DNA of 64,000 nucleotides, from the NCBI GenBank assembly GCA_900618425.1, contig UZAN01039631.1, forward strand, positions 53,664 through 117,663, in the 5' to 3' direction. The notes beneath the pieces are model-generated. The model did not search any database. It saw only the letters and a list, made by a program, of their open reading frames with translations, and was not told where the DNA came from. The DNA comes from Echinostoma caproni. Lineage: Eukaryota > Platyhelminthes > Trematoda > Plagiorchiida > Echinostomatidae. The position numbers and the translations under genes were made by a program. Each line of letters starts with the position of its first letter. The first letter of the stretch is position 1. Below, in pieces: positions 52,901-62,928 of this stretch.

Positions 52901-54370
52901 AACTAATCTCCTAGTGTGTAATGAGAAAAATGAGCTCAGTTCAAAAGCTAAATAATAAAATAAATCTTTGAACACTGGGTAGCAAGCTACATGTTTGGGC
53001 TCAACACATAGTGTGGTTGGGCGGATAAAATTGCTTCACCAACCTTAGATAGCTCAAGTGAAATAGAAACAACAAAAACCACTGTTTTCTGTGGATGCTG
53101 CAGTTTACCTGTTGATCACAATGTGTGTCCCTCAACCATAAACCAGGGATAAGTCGGAGTATCTGATTTTGATAATGAGAACTACATTCATTTTGTCTGT
53201 ATTCTAACCGTGGATTCTTTATGTTGACAATTCTTCCAATAAGTTTATACTGACTGCCCATCCTTTTCTCTATAGTTCCTCCGATGAGAAATTCAATAGT
53301 ATAATATAACAAAAAAGTTTATAATGTTATGAAGTCATCTGAACAAAATGAAATTATTAAACAGACCCAAAGCACAAGCGTCCACAATGAAGCGATATGT
53401 GTACACAATCATGCAACTTCATGGAAATAAGTAATCCATGGAAACGATATTTCGATTCACTGCACATTCTTGATTTGAAACTTTGTTGCACCGGTGTTTA
53501 CTGTTATCATTTGCCTGCCAACGTTTACTACAGATGTCTCAGAATGTTGAACTGTTAATCATCAAACGTGTGACAAAGGTATTCGATATCAAACTACACA
53601 CCTGTGTTCTGACCACTAAGAGAATTGACACGTACAGTGAAAAGCACAATGTCTGTTTTGAGTATGTTGCATACAATTGGGCCATGATTTAAATATTAAA
53701 AAATAAACCACCCACATTTCTAGGTTGATCAGAGTGAACAATTGTTTAGCCAGGTTCTAATGCTCTCAGAAGTTTGGAAACTAGCCGAGAATCGTGATCA
53801 TCACCGGGATGAAGTTCTTATTCTGTTTCTCTCAAATTGACTCGATTACTGTTGAGATGCTTATGGGCATCCAACTGATTTCACCAATCGTGCAACATTG
53901 CATCAGTCGTTCTGGGAGCGAGCTGCATCCATTCATTTCGGGATGTATTGGTTTCAGTTATAACTCTAATGACTACCGTTGCCGCGTACCACCTAGAATT
54001 GTCCCTGAATAATTTACTTTTGCAAAATTTTTCTTATGAATTGTTTCGCTTGTGGTTGTCCATTGAACCGGTTTGTCTTGTGTGCGTTGTTTCGGCTTTC
54101 TGCTCTATTGAGACGCACAAATGTAATTCTATTTCCACGATAAACGTTGTTGCCCGCCCCTCGTTGAACTAACTTAATGTTCGGAAATGTAATGTTAACA
54201 GTGGAATTGGTATTTGATGTTGCCGGTATAACCGGGTGAAAAAAATTAACAATCAATGGGAAAACTGTTGTCCTTGGTCCTAACACCACAAAGTGAAGGA
54301 CAACAAATGAAGTGAGCATATCCCATGTAGTGTCTAACACGTTGAGTTGCGTACGTCGGAATGGATGGGA
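52901..54370. other. unassigned DNA
   Basis: A 103-codon minus-strand frame at 53001-53312 has no domain. No continuation of the Penelope-like element was found. Confidence 0.4.
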
Positions 54371-54372
54371 TC

Positions 54373-54443
54373 ACTGCATTGCGTGTAAGATTTTTTAACT
54401 GAACAGTAAGCTTGCAAAACTTATACACAATACAATACAATAC
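54373..54443 (+). mobile_element. short LINE 3' end with ACAAT tail
   Basis: GTGTAAGATTTTTTAACTG then AACAGTAAGC and the tandem ACAATACAATACAATAC (54427-54443) parallel the 3' end of the element at 58774-61554 in opposite orientation (GTGTACATTTTCAACTGAAAC, GTAAGC, ACAATACAATAC). It is probably an extremely 5'-truncated copy, or a non-autonomous repeat that borrowed the tail. Confidence 0.5.
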
Positions 54444-57204
54444 TATACAGTTGCTACAATGAGATCTCCAAGTCTCATAAATTCCGTTACACACGGAATA
54501 CAGAAACTGTGCGGTATTTTCATCGCCAGTGATTATTTAAAACCACAATTTTAAATTTGATTTTGATAAACTTGGCAAACGTTTTGTATCTGTCGGATAC
54601 ATCACAATGATTCAATCGTATTCATAAATATCATCATGACGGAAAACATATTTCGCAAAATAACTCTAAGGGGGAAAAGGGTAAGACATCAAAAGGAGAA
54701 GTAAAATAAAATAATAAAAGCAATACGAGAAATGCAAAAGCTGATGTATGACAAAATAGTATGAATACATTCCTGATTTGAATGTCATCGTCAGGAAGTA
54801 TCTTTATATCATTTTGGATATATATTAACGAGCACGTAGACCAAAAAATAGCCACAACCGGCAGTCAACTGAAATGACTTGATTCCATTATGCCCAAAAA
54901 GATATACAAAAACTCACAAACAAACGCTCCTTCCACGACGTGTGAGGTCGTAGGATTAATATTAAGAAAAACCATGCCGAATCGAAACTATCACTCTACA
55001 CACCCCACCGCATCAGGTTGACACTCCTGGAGGTCCTGTGTTTGAATTCCATCCACCACCACCGCACAAATTATTCCTTGTCTTTCGCGATCCACGATCT
55101 AATCACTCCTCTCTTTCCGGAAGATTGTTTGTACTACTTCGTATCAAACATAAAGAAAACGGACAATAAGAGCAGAAATGATAATTCCTGATACCACTTG
55201 TTTTATCCACCCCATGTTTGAAAGATAAATAAACGGTGGAACGTGCGCTCGTTAGTCACTGATAGGCTTTTTCACGGTGAGCGTTTAACCGTCTGTTCTT
55301 TAAGATGGATAGCATCGATGCAGTGGTATGTTGTCTTTTCTCAGGCTATTGTGCGTTTACCTCGCACTCATGAGCTATCGTTGTCAGATGCTTACATTTC
55401 ATTATTTTCCTTGTCCGGGATCCGAAAGAAATTTTGATTTAGATGCCATTGTAGAAATGGGCGGGAAATGTTTATGAGGATAAGGTTCAATATACTCGTC
55501 AATGAAATGAGGTAAGGGATAAAGACAATTCGATTAGCGTCTAAGTTAATGGACAGAATTAATCGACCATGTTTGTGCATTTACTGGTGTATTGCAAGAT
55601 TCAATCAGCATCGCTTCATAAGCTCGTATGTGGCAATAAAGTGCTATTATGTTAACGAATTAATCGCTAAAAGCATACATCGATTTTCAAAATGTTTAGT
55701 CAAATATGTTATGCCACATAGTCCTGTTTCGCATGAAACCTAAGATAATTAAGAATCATTAGCTTTGGACAATCAATATGGTGAAAAGCTTCCAAATACA
55801 GCTAACATGTATTTATGTGTTTCACACCTTTTTGCTCACTAGACAGACAAAGTAAGTGACTGTCACTGAAGACAAATTTTGCAAAATCTTTAATTGGTGG
55901 TACTGATCAACTCCGATATGAGTTCTTAGTATCGACAATACTAAACACACCTTTTACGTGAGGGGTCCGAATTTCGAACCCTAGGTTGATAGGTGGTTAT
56001 AAATCATTGATGGGGTACTACAAGATCAAAGCCCAATTCTTGGGGTTCTTAATTGTACAATGGCTGAATGAACTAAACATTTTGAGGGAAAATGATGTCT
56101 GACAGATGTCCAGTTCAAATGAGCAATCGGGTTTATTCATAAAACCTAAAAAAACACGGTTTTCACTTAAACATTCTGATACATGATTTTATCAGCAATA
56201 AAGTTCACTATGATCCGTCTCCATTGGCCGGTTCGGAGATTTTCTACTTGAGCTGGGTGTCGAAGACAAACCGAAACTATTTCTGTTAATTTCCTTACAT
56301 CTTTTACTTGTTTCCAAATTTATGTTTCTCGTTCGTGATAGACTTTGATCACCGTCTTTAGATTCGTTTTATCTCAAAGTTCTCATCCACATCTATGCGC
56401 GAAAGTGTTCTGCCTGACTTTACTCAGCGCTTATGTAGAACGAGAGGATTAGGTCTGCCAAACCCGTATATGATTTTGTGTATTTCAAAGAGGCAAACGT
56501 TGAAACCATAATATAGTTGTCATATAACCCTATATGCATTGGCACATAATCCTTGTTGAAACCACAGTTTGCTTTCCTGTTCCCTATATTTCTACACAAT
56601 CGCTTTTTCGGTTCCCATATACTAATAGTAGTTCACTCCACCAACTAACAGAATCGGATTTAGCTGGGATAAATAGGTTGTCCGTTAGCTTTTGTTGGCT
56701 TTCATAATCGGTTCATCACAACTGAAATGGGTGTAACACGAGGGGAATAAACTAATTCTCACATAGTGATCTCTCACACACGGTGAAGACCTTTCAAATG
56801 TGCTGTTCAATTGTACGCATTCAACTCGGGGTACATATTTAGTATTGTTTTCAAAATTATCTAGTACGATTATCATGAAAGTAGCCGTACCTTGGGGAAT
56901 TTTGACGTTATAAGTTAAACGGTCATCAGTCGACACGGATTATCGATGCATTATTTGTTACGAACTAATTGTGGCATCAAATATGTTCTCGGTGAAATAT
57001 CCTTGAGGAAAATGATGTATTGCTGCTTTCCGCTTATTCAAACTGAAGACAAATAACGTATTTATACAATTTTATCAGTGATAAACGTTAATGATCAATA
57101 AAACAATTATTCATAATACGGTGGAAGTATACATGTTTGGCATGTTCCTCACTGAATTATTACGTTGTAGGCTAGCGCTGAGTTGAGCAACAAGCTTCCA
57201 AAGA
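54444..57204. other. unassigned DNA
   Basis: TTTGAATTCC near 55041 and ATTTCGAACCC at 55971 resemble B boxes but lack A boxes at tRNA spacing. No gene was recognised. Confidence 0.4.
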
Positions 57205-57400
57205 TATTGTCTGGTGGTCAACTAAGCATTGTGCTTTGCACAATTTATGAGATCCCAGGTCCGATCCTTATTTGAGTCCATGGATTCGTAATGTTGATGA
57301 GATCTAATTAAGTTGCGATAGCTGTACATTGCCTGCTGGTTTTCCGCTTCACTTTTCATTTGCTCTGTTTACGACGAAATTCAACGTATAATGGAATCAA
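57205..57400 (+). mobile_element. tRNA-derived SINE, same 3' end as 31-32 kb copies
   Basis: TGGTCAACTAAG (start 57215) and GGTCCGATCCT (start 57259) are A- and B-box-like and exactly 44 apart. ATTGT-GCTTTGC-ACAAT between them is a perfect 5-bp stem with a 7-base loop, like an anticodon arm. The 3' part TTTTCCGCTTCACTTTTCAT followed by TTTACGACGAAATTCAACG matches the ends of the other copies. Confidence 0.65.
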
Positions 57401-58770
57401 ATTTTCCGTTTTTCTCACCTGGAATAACTTAACTTTCGAGGTGATTATGTGATGCCCCAGTTGTCAGGTATCAACAAAGCTCGGTGAATGAACCATTTTT
57501 GAGAGCGCTGCTTACCAGCTGGCAGACAGGCTATCGGGCGGGTCGGTGGAATTTGTGTATTCTGTTGAATACAAATTGCCGCATGCTCATTATGCCCGAA
57601 TTTGTTATTTACCTGAGTCAACATTTTATCGCAAAACTCTATATTTAGCTGAACACTTGCACACGCGGATCCTCATATACCTGCTGCTCGTTATGGATGA
57701 CCTAAATGACATGAAAAAGCAAATTTCCTTTCTACAGAATGTTCCCCTCATCTGGGACCCATTATTTCTGTAAATAATAGTTCCCATAATCATTGTGCAA
57801 TAAACAATCTCCGATGAATAGTATGAGGGTATAAAGGTTCTATCTTTGATATCCTAGGTGAAATACAATAGGAATAGGAATGCATCGATTGTGGTATGGT
57901 GTAATTACTCGAAGCTACAACGACTACACTCGTCGATTGGGTGTCATCTTGTTCAAACCCGCTGCGAATTGAGTGATAATAGTACAGTAAGGCTAAACCT
58001 CATTTGCTTCTCCGGTTCACAATGAACTCCTGAATCCAACTGCCGACGCCCTTTTACGGGACAGTCTCCTAATAAAATAATAATAGATTTCATTGGCTTA
58101 GTCCAGCCAAGTTCAGTTCAGTTTTTTTCAACGCACGTGGTTTTCACGGATGTTTGGTGTGATCGTATTTTCCTTCACAGTTTCCATAAATGAACTTGGG
58201 ACGATCGTTTCTACATGGAAATGGCTAACTGTATGGGTCTGTATTTATATAAGTAAAAGAATGATTGATCATAAAATTCATGGAAGATTCCCATAGGAAT
58301 ATCAAAAGCCAAACAATATAACGAACAAGCTTATTTTCGTAACTTCGTCTTCCGGGCCTTAGAGTTAAGTGTGTATGTTTATATCTAATGAAGAATTAAA
58401 TATGGTTGGTCGTTACCTTATCTCAATCACATTTGGTCAAATTACAAACAACAGGTATTAATTTTAGAACAGAATTCAAATATAAACGGAGCATGCACTG
58501 TGTGTGCCAAGGGCTACAAAGCATTACACAGTTGTTTCAAACAGACTTGTTTCCATGAAGGATGTGGATTGATGGAGCCTAACTCAGACAAGATGCAAAC
58601 GAATTGCTCACTTGAGAATAAGGCAAATGATGAAGTTGTTTTCTTATTTTTTTCAACCGGAATATTGATCAAAATTGGATAATGCTGAATATAAACAGTG
58701 TCTCTGACGTTTTTGGCAATGGAAATCATCTATACCAAATTTCTGTTATGTATTCACGTTTTACGGTTAG
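57401..58770. other. unassigned DNA
   Basis: TGTTCAAACCC at 57950 is B-box-like, with only a distant, poor A box. Two 60-75 codon frames (57546-57773, 58500-58682) have no domains. Confidence 0.4.
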
Positions 58771-58773
58771 TAG

Positions 58774-58796
58774 TTGTATTGTATTGTATTGTATTT
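58774..58796 (-). repeat. LINE 3' tandem tail (ACAAT-type)
   Basis: Four to five TTGTA units on the plus strand, read as ACAAT on the element strand, lie about 115 bases after the reverse transcriptase stop. They mark the 3' terminus of the LINE. Confidence 0.8.
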
Positions 58797-58911
58797 GAAA
58801 CTTGTGTAAGCATATATGCTTACGTTTCAGTTGAAAATGTACACTGTTCATCACGCAGAACGAAATGAAAATAATTAAAACAAAAGGTAAAGAATGTCGG
58901 TGATATACCTT

Positions 58912-61554
58912 TCATGTACAAAGCATTTGATGTAGTTCATTTAATACCTGTTTCTTTTTGGTAAGTAGTCGGGCCAGGTAGACTACAGGGGAATTTTTAA
59001 AAATGTTATTGCGAGAGGGTAGCTGTCGAAATGAGGAGCATGTGGACGGATGAGAACGACAAGACGAAAGATCAGGGTGTAGTGGTTGAAGAGGGTCATC
59101 TAGAATCTTATGAGCAAATTTAAAACAAGAGTTGATGTGACCATCAATGAGATCTGTGATTAATAAATCAATTGGGATTAGTGATGCACGACCGTTTATC
59201 ATTGAACCACGGCGAATTGTTTTGAATTCGTGTTCTAGAAGACCGGGAAACACTACAGGAGAGCAATAAAGTGGAATTGGTAAAACCCATTGATGAACGA
59301 AAGATGACAGGACTGATTGTGCGGTTCGGAATTGCCTGAGTTTGCGTAACTGAAAAGATAGGCGTCTCAGTTTTCCCACGCAGTTGTAAATATGTGTAGA
59401 CCAACGAAGATTGCTGTCGATGGTGACACCCAGGTACTTCACTGAGGTCATTCTAGATACAGGTTTATCGTTAAGACTAGCAGAGTCCGTTGGAACTGAG
59501 GAGCGGCAAAGACTGAAAATACACTCTACTCACTTAGATATGTTAAGAATGAGACCAGATTGGTCAGAAAACTGTTGGATGTCAGACAGGGTTTTAGAAA
59601 AAGAATGAAAGTCCACGGGAGATGAAATTGTCTGAGACAAAACGACGTCATCAGCATACTTTTGGATGTGCGCAGGCGGTGAAACGGAACGATCATTAAT
59701 AAAGGCAGAAAAAAGATATGGGGATAGAACAGCACCTTGAAGAACACCAGAATTATTAACAAGAGGTTTTGATGCCTTCCGTCCTAATTTGGTCCACTGG
59801 ACCCCCTGTGTGAAATAGTCGACAAGCCATGAGAGCAGCTGTTTTGGAGTGTCAAAAGATTCAAGTTTGAAAAAAAGAGATGATCGGGAAATAGAATCAA
59901 ACGCAGACGAATAGTCAAGAAAAACACAACGGACAGACTTGACCGAATGGTTCAATGACTTGCTGATAAAAAACACTAGATTGGATACGGTGTCCAATGT
60001 AGATCTGTTTGGTTTATTTGCAAACTGAAGGGGGTGATGGGGAATTGTGGTGTCTGACTGCAACCGACTCATGATGGCTTTTTCAGTTATCTTTAGAGCC
60101 GCTGAGGTCAACGCGATAGGACGAAACCGTTTTGCAAGAACAGTTGAGGACGTGAATTTGGAAATCGGAATATTGGTCACTGGACACCAAGAATGAGGAA
60201 TCGGCCGGTAAGATAGGGACTGATTGACAACGGATGTCATCATATTGGTTAGGGAAGCTGCTCCAAATTTCAGAAGTGCCGGAGGAAGACCATCAGGGCC
60301 TGCAGTTGAGGATGCTTTGCAGGATCGAAGAAGCTTAAAGATTACATCATTGGAAAAAGGCAATGAACTGGATTCATTGCATAGGAATGAAGGAATCTGG
60401 CTCTCGTTTGACGAATGGATGAAAGCGGTGTTGAGGCTGTTGACATCCACAGAAGTATTAGAATGTTTTCTGTTCTGCCCACAGAGAAGGCGAATATCTT
60501 GTCATAACAGCCTGGTGTTCCTTGTTCGCAGAATTTGGGCGGCGAAGACTGCAGTGAGGTATGTTATCTCGGACCTGACTAACTCAAAATAGTGCTTTAC
60601 AATTGAGGCAAGACGAGATTTTTAGGCCAGTTCTTTGTACCTTCTCAGTGACTTCAAAAGGGACGAGGTGATTCTACCGTTACAGACAAATACGATTTTC
60701 ATTGGACAGCACAAGTTAAAGATTGATTTAATCGTATCAGTGAACAGATTGATAGATTTAAAAAGCGAAGGATAAGAACCAAAGCAAGAATGAAGAATCA
60801 CAATAGAAGGGTTGAGAAGAGAGATACGGTTAGGTGAAAAGCCCCTTCGGTGAAATTTTAATTGAGTAGAACGTGTGAAAGCTTGATAAGAAATGCGAGA
60901 GTATACCTTAGGTCTAACAAGCAGAATACTATGATCACTGGTAGAAACCGGGGCTATTAGTTTGAGAGAGAATAAGTTGGGATGGTTTGTGATCACTCTG
61001 TCCAGCACAGAACTGCCTCTGGTAGGAGAATGAGAAAGGTCAAATAAACCAAACAGAAGCAAGGGAAAAATGCTTGCATGATTGAAATCACCAATAAGTA
61101 AGTGGATATCTTCATCTAATAATGGAACCAGAAATGGAATATAGGAATCAAAGAAAGCAGAAATATCGGTCCGAGTATACGCGGGAGATATATACACATT
61201 GGTGATGATTGTACTTTTGTGACGAGAAAATTTAGGGTAACAACGAACAGACAAACAGTTAATGTACTTTTCAGAGTAGTTATATATAACTTCTGACTTG
61301 CCACACCAGGAAACATTGATGTAAGTAGCCACACTGCCCCCGGTTTTTTTCCTACTTCGCTGTCTATCCTGCCGGTAGCAATCAAACCCTTATATTCGCA
61401 CGAGAACGTCTTCGATGTTTTGGTTTAGCCATGTTTCTTGCACACGGACAACACATGTGTTGGAATTAATGCGTGTGTTCAGAATAGAGATTAAATCCGA
61501 GATCTTTGTGAATAGTGAGCGAACGTTGGTGCTGACCGATGGTGGCACAGTCAT
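58912..61554 (-). pseudogene. endonuclease-reverse transcriptase ORF2 with four in-frame stops
   Basis: From ATG at 61554 to the final stop at 58912-58914 the reading frame never shifts (881 codons). The endonuclease has NVRSLFTK, VQETWL (catalytic Glu), GDFNHA, LDRVITN and STSDHSILL (Asp, His), all intact. The reverse transcriptase has the fingers region STAGPDGLPPALLKFG, motif A VFLDYSSAFDSI, motif B NSGVLQGAVLSPYLFSAF (Leu where Pro is usual) and motif C KYADDVVL, then KYLGVTIDSNLRWSTH. The C-terminus carries SCRSHPSTCSSFRQLPSR. Premature stops are TAA at 61390-61392, TAA at 60622-60624, TGA at 60502-60504 and TGA at 59530-59532, so no full protein can be made. The catalytic residues survive, which suggests fairly recent death. 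Confidence 0.9.
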
Positions 61555-61639
61555 CTTGGCAGGAGGTGTGCGAGTAAGTGCAGTCTGCCATCCACCCCGT
61601 CTGCGTTTTTTGATTCAAGGACTTTTATGACTCTCACCA

Positions 61640-61877
61640 AGCAAATAATCAGTGGATAGCACAGAGTACACAGTCTTTAGTCGTAGCATGTCCTGACAAG
61701 AATATTTGTAGATCCTGGTCATGATTAGCACCGTTATATGGATGAGTTAAACGATAAATTCCAACGTGGCGAAGAAGCACGAGAGTGTAGAGCAGCCAAT
61801 CGAAGGGCGCCCGTTCATGTATCCTATCTGCTCTCGTCTGTTTTTCCCGGGGATCAATGAAACAGCTCACTTCCACC
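61640..61877 (-). CDS. candidate terminal exon, unknown protein
   Basis: On the minus strand AATAAATTGCAG precedes an open frame RNYWVEVSCFIDPREKQTRA, continuing LLYTLVLLRHVGIYRLTHPY and ending CVLCAIH at a stop near 61652. The composition is protein-like. It lies immediately upstream of the LINE on the same strand, but I do not recognise it as ORF1. The phases of the neighbouring candidate exons do not fit it simply. Confidence 0.22.
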
Positions 61878-62039
61878 CAGTAGTTCCGGCTGCAATTTAT
61901 TGACATCAAGTTTGCTAACTTTAAGTAACTATTCACATATTGCTTGGTATGATCGATCTTTATGCTTGACCCTTGAATCATAGGCTTCAGGTGTTGGATG
62001 GTCACTTAGTGAAAGTTTTCGTGAGTTGCGTTGGAAATA

Positions 62040-62482
62040 GGAATGAGCATACACTTCTGTGACTGAATAAATCCAAATCCCGGATATAGTCACTTTATCC
62101 TGGAGTACTTTATGGCATTTTGTACATAAACATCCCACTAAGAGGTTATAAAATGAATTAACTCATTGCAATGAATGAATATACACAGCTAAGCCCACCA
62201 CACACGGTAATCGTCAAGTTAATGATGAGGTGATGAATCCAAGTGGTCAATGTCTCGATGAGCTTGACACTTCTGCTATCATTTGTTATGTTTATTGAGT
62301 CGAGCTTATAATGACGCATCCGCACTTGGATTTGGCATAGAGGACAGTGATTTTCCTTTCTTGCTTGAGAACAGCTAGATGGTTGTGAAAGCCATTTTAG
62401 CTTGATTCCCACAGTAATTCCATCTGATGACCAATTATTTGAAGGGTACACCCGAAGTTTATGTTTTGGTTTGGAACTCATG
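62040..62482 (-). CDS. possible exons with paired cysteines, unknown protein
   Basis: A minus-strand frame with ATG at about 62482 encodes MSSKPKHKLRVYPSNNWSSD and later KENHCPLCQIQVRMRHYKL. A second frame after a good acceptor (TTTTATAACCTCTTAG, ending 62137) encodes GCLCTKCHKVLQDKVTISG. The CPLC and CTKC pairs could form a zinc-binding site if spliced together, but the donor sites between them are poor. I considered a bS18/mL66-type ribosomal protein and could not support it. Confidence 0.2.
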
Positions 62483-62725
62483 GATACGAACATTATTAAA
62501 CAGATCACTTAGTGTTTATGTATTATATGATTTCCCGCTGGCTCGATTCCGAATAGCTTATGATATGTAAATTAGATTTGATTTTTACGGTTTCATGCAA
62601 CTGTCTGTCGGTTTACTTGTGACTCATTGATCTACCGGTTTCCGGGTGAGTTGAGTTATCAAAGCTATCTAATGACTCCAGTCATTGCGCAAGCAGTGAG
62701 TTGATAGCTCTTCCAACGTGTGCGA

Positions 62726-62785
62726 AAATGATATAGGGCATGACAAATCGTAGGCGGCGTCCATTCGTGAGTTCGAATCCCACCG
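62726..62785 (+). repeat. possible tRNA-like repeat (B box only)
   Basis: AGTTCGAATCC at 62770 matches the B box at 10 of 11, and GTGAG..CCCAC around it nearly forms a T stem. The A-box candidate TGATATAGGGC, 41 bases upstream, is poor. Confidence 0.3.
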
Positions 62786-62871
62786 AGACTTCTGAAATTT
62801 ATTCAATCGACATACAAACTTCAAATCTGCCAAACAACAATTTGGATAATTCGAGTTAATTTATCGTTGAT

Positions 62872-62928
62872 CGAATCGTCACAAATACTCATTGAATAAN
62901 CGAATCGTCACAAATACTCATTGAATAA
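62872..62928 (+). repeat. 28-bp exact duplication flanking a single N
   Basis: CGAATCGTCACAAATACTCA plus TTGAATAA occurs at 62872-62899 and again at 62901-62928, with one N at 62900 between them. This is the signature of two overlapping contig ends joined without merging. Confidence 0.9.

Larger units (their letters stand above)
58774..61626 (-). mobile_element. Jockey-superfamily non-LTR retrotransposon, near full-length ORF2 copy
   Basis: This single minus-strand element contains, in order, an apurinic-type endonuclease, a reverse transcriptase and a C-terminal region, then a short 3' UTR and an ACAAT tail. No gag-like ORF1 is visible upstream of 61626, so the copy is 5'-truncated or the family lacks one. 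It is the best-preserved transposon here and is related to the 41.0 and 54.4 kb fragments. Confidence 0.9.

Noticed and set aside
55020..55060. tRNA-like repeat near GTTTGAATTCC
   Set aside because: No A box at tRNA spacing on either strand.
60224..60592. 122-codon plus-strand open frame
   Set aside because: It is antisense to the LINE reverse transcriptase region and has no domain of its own.
62158..62482. Mitochondrial ribosomal protein of the bS18 type (CPLC ... GLCxKxH)
   Set aside because: The segment between the two cysteine pairs and the C-terminal part do not match the family, and the splice phases do not fit.
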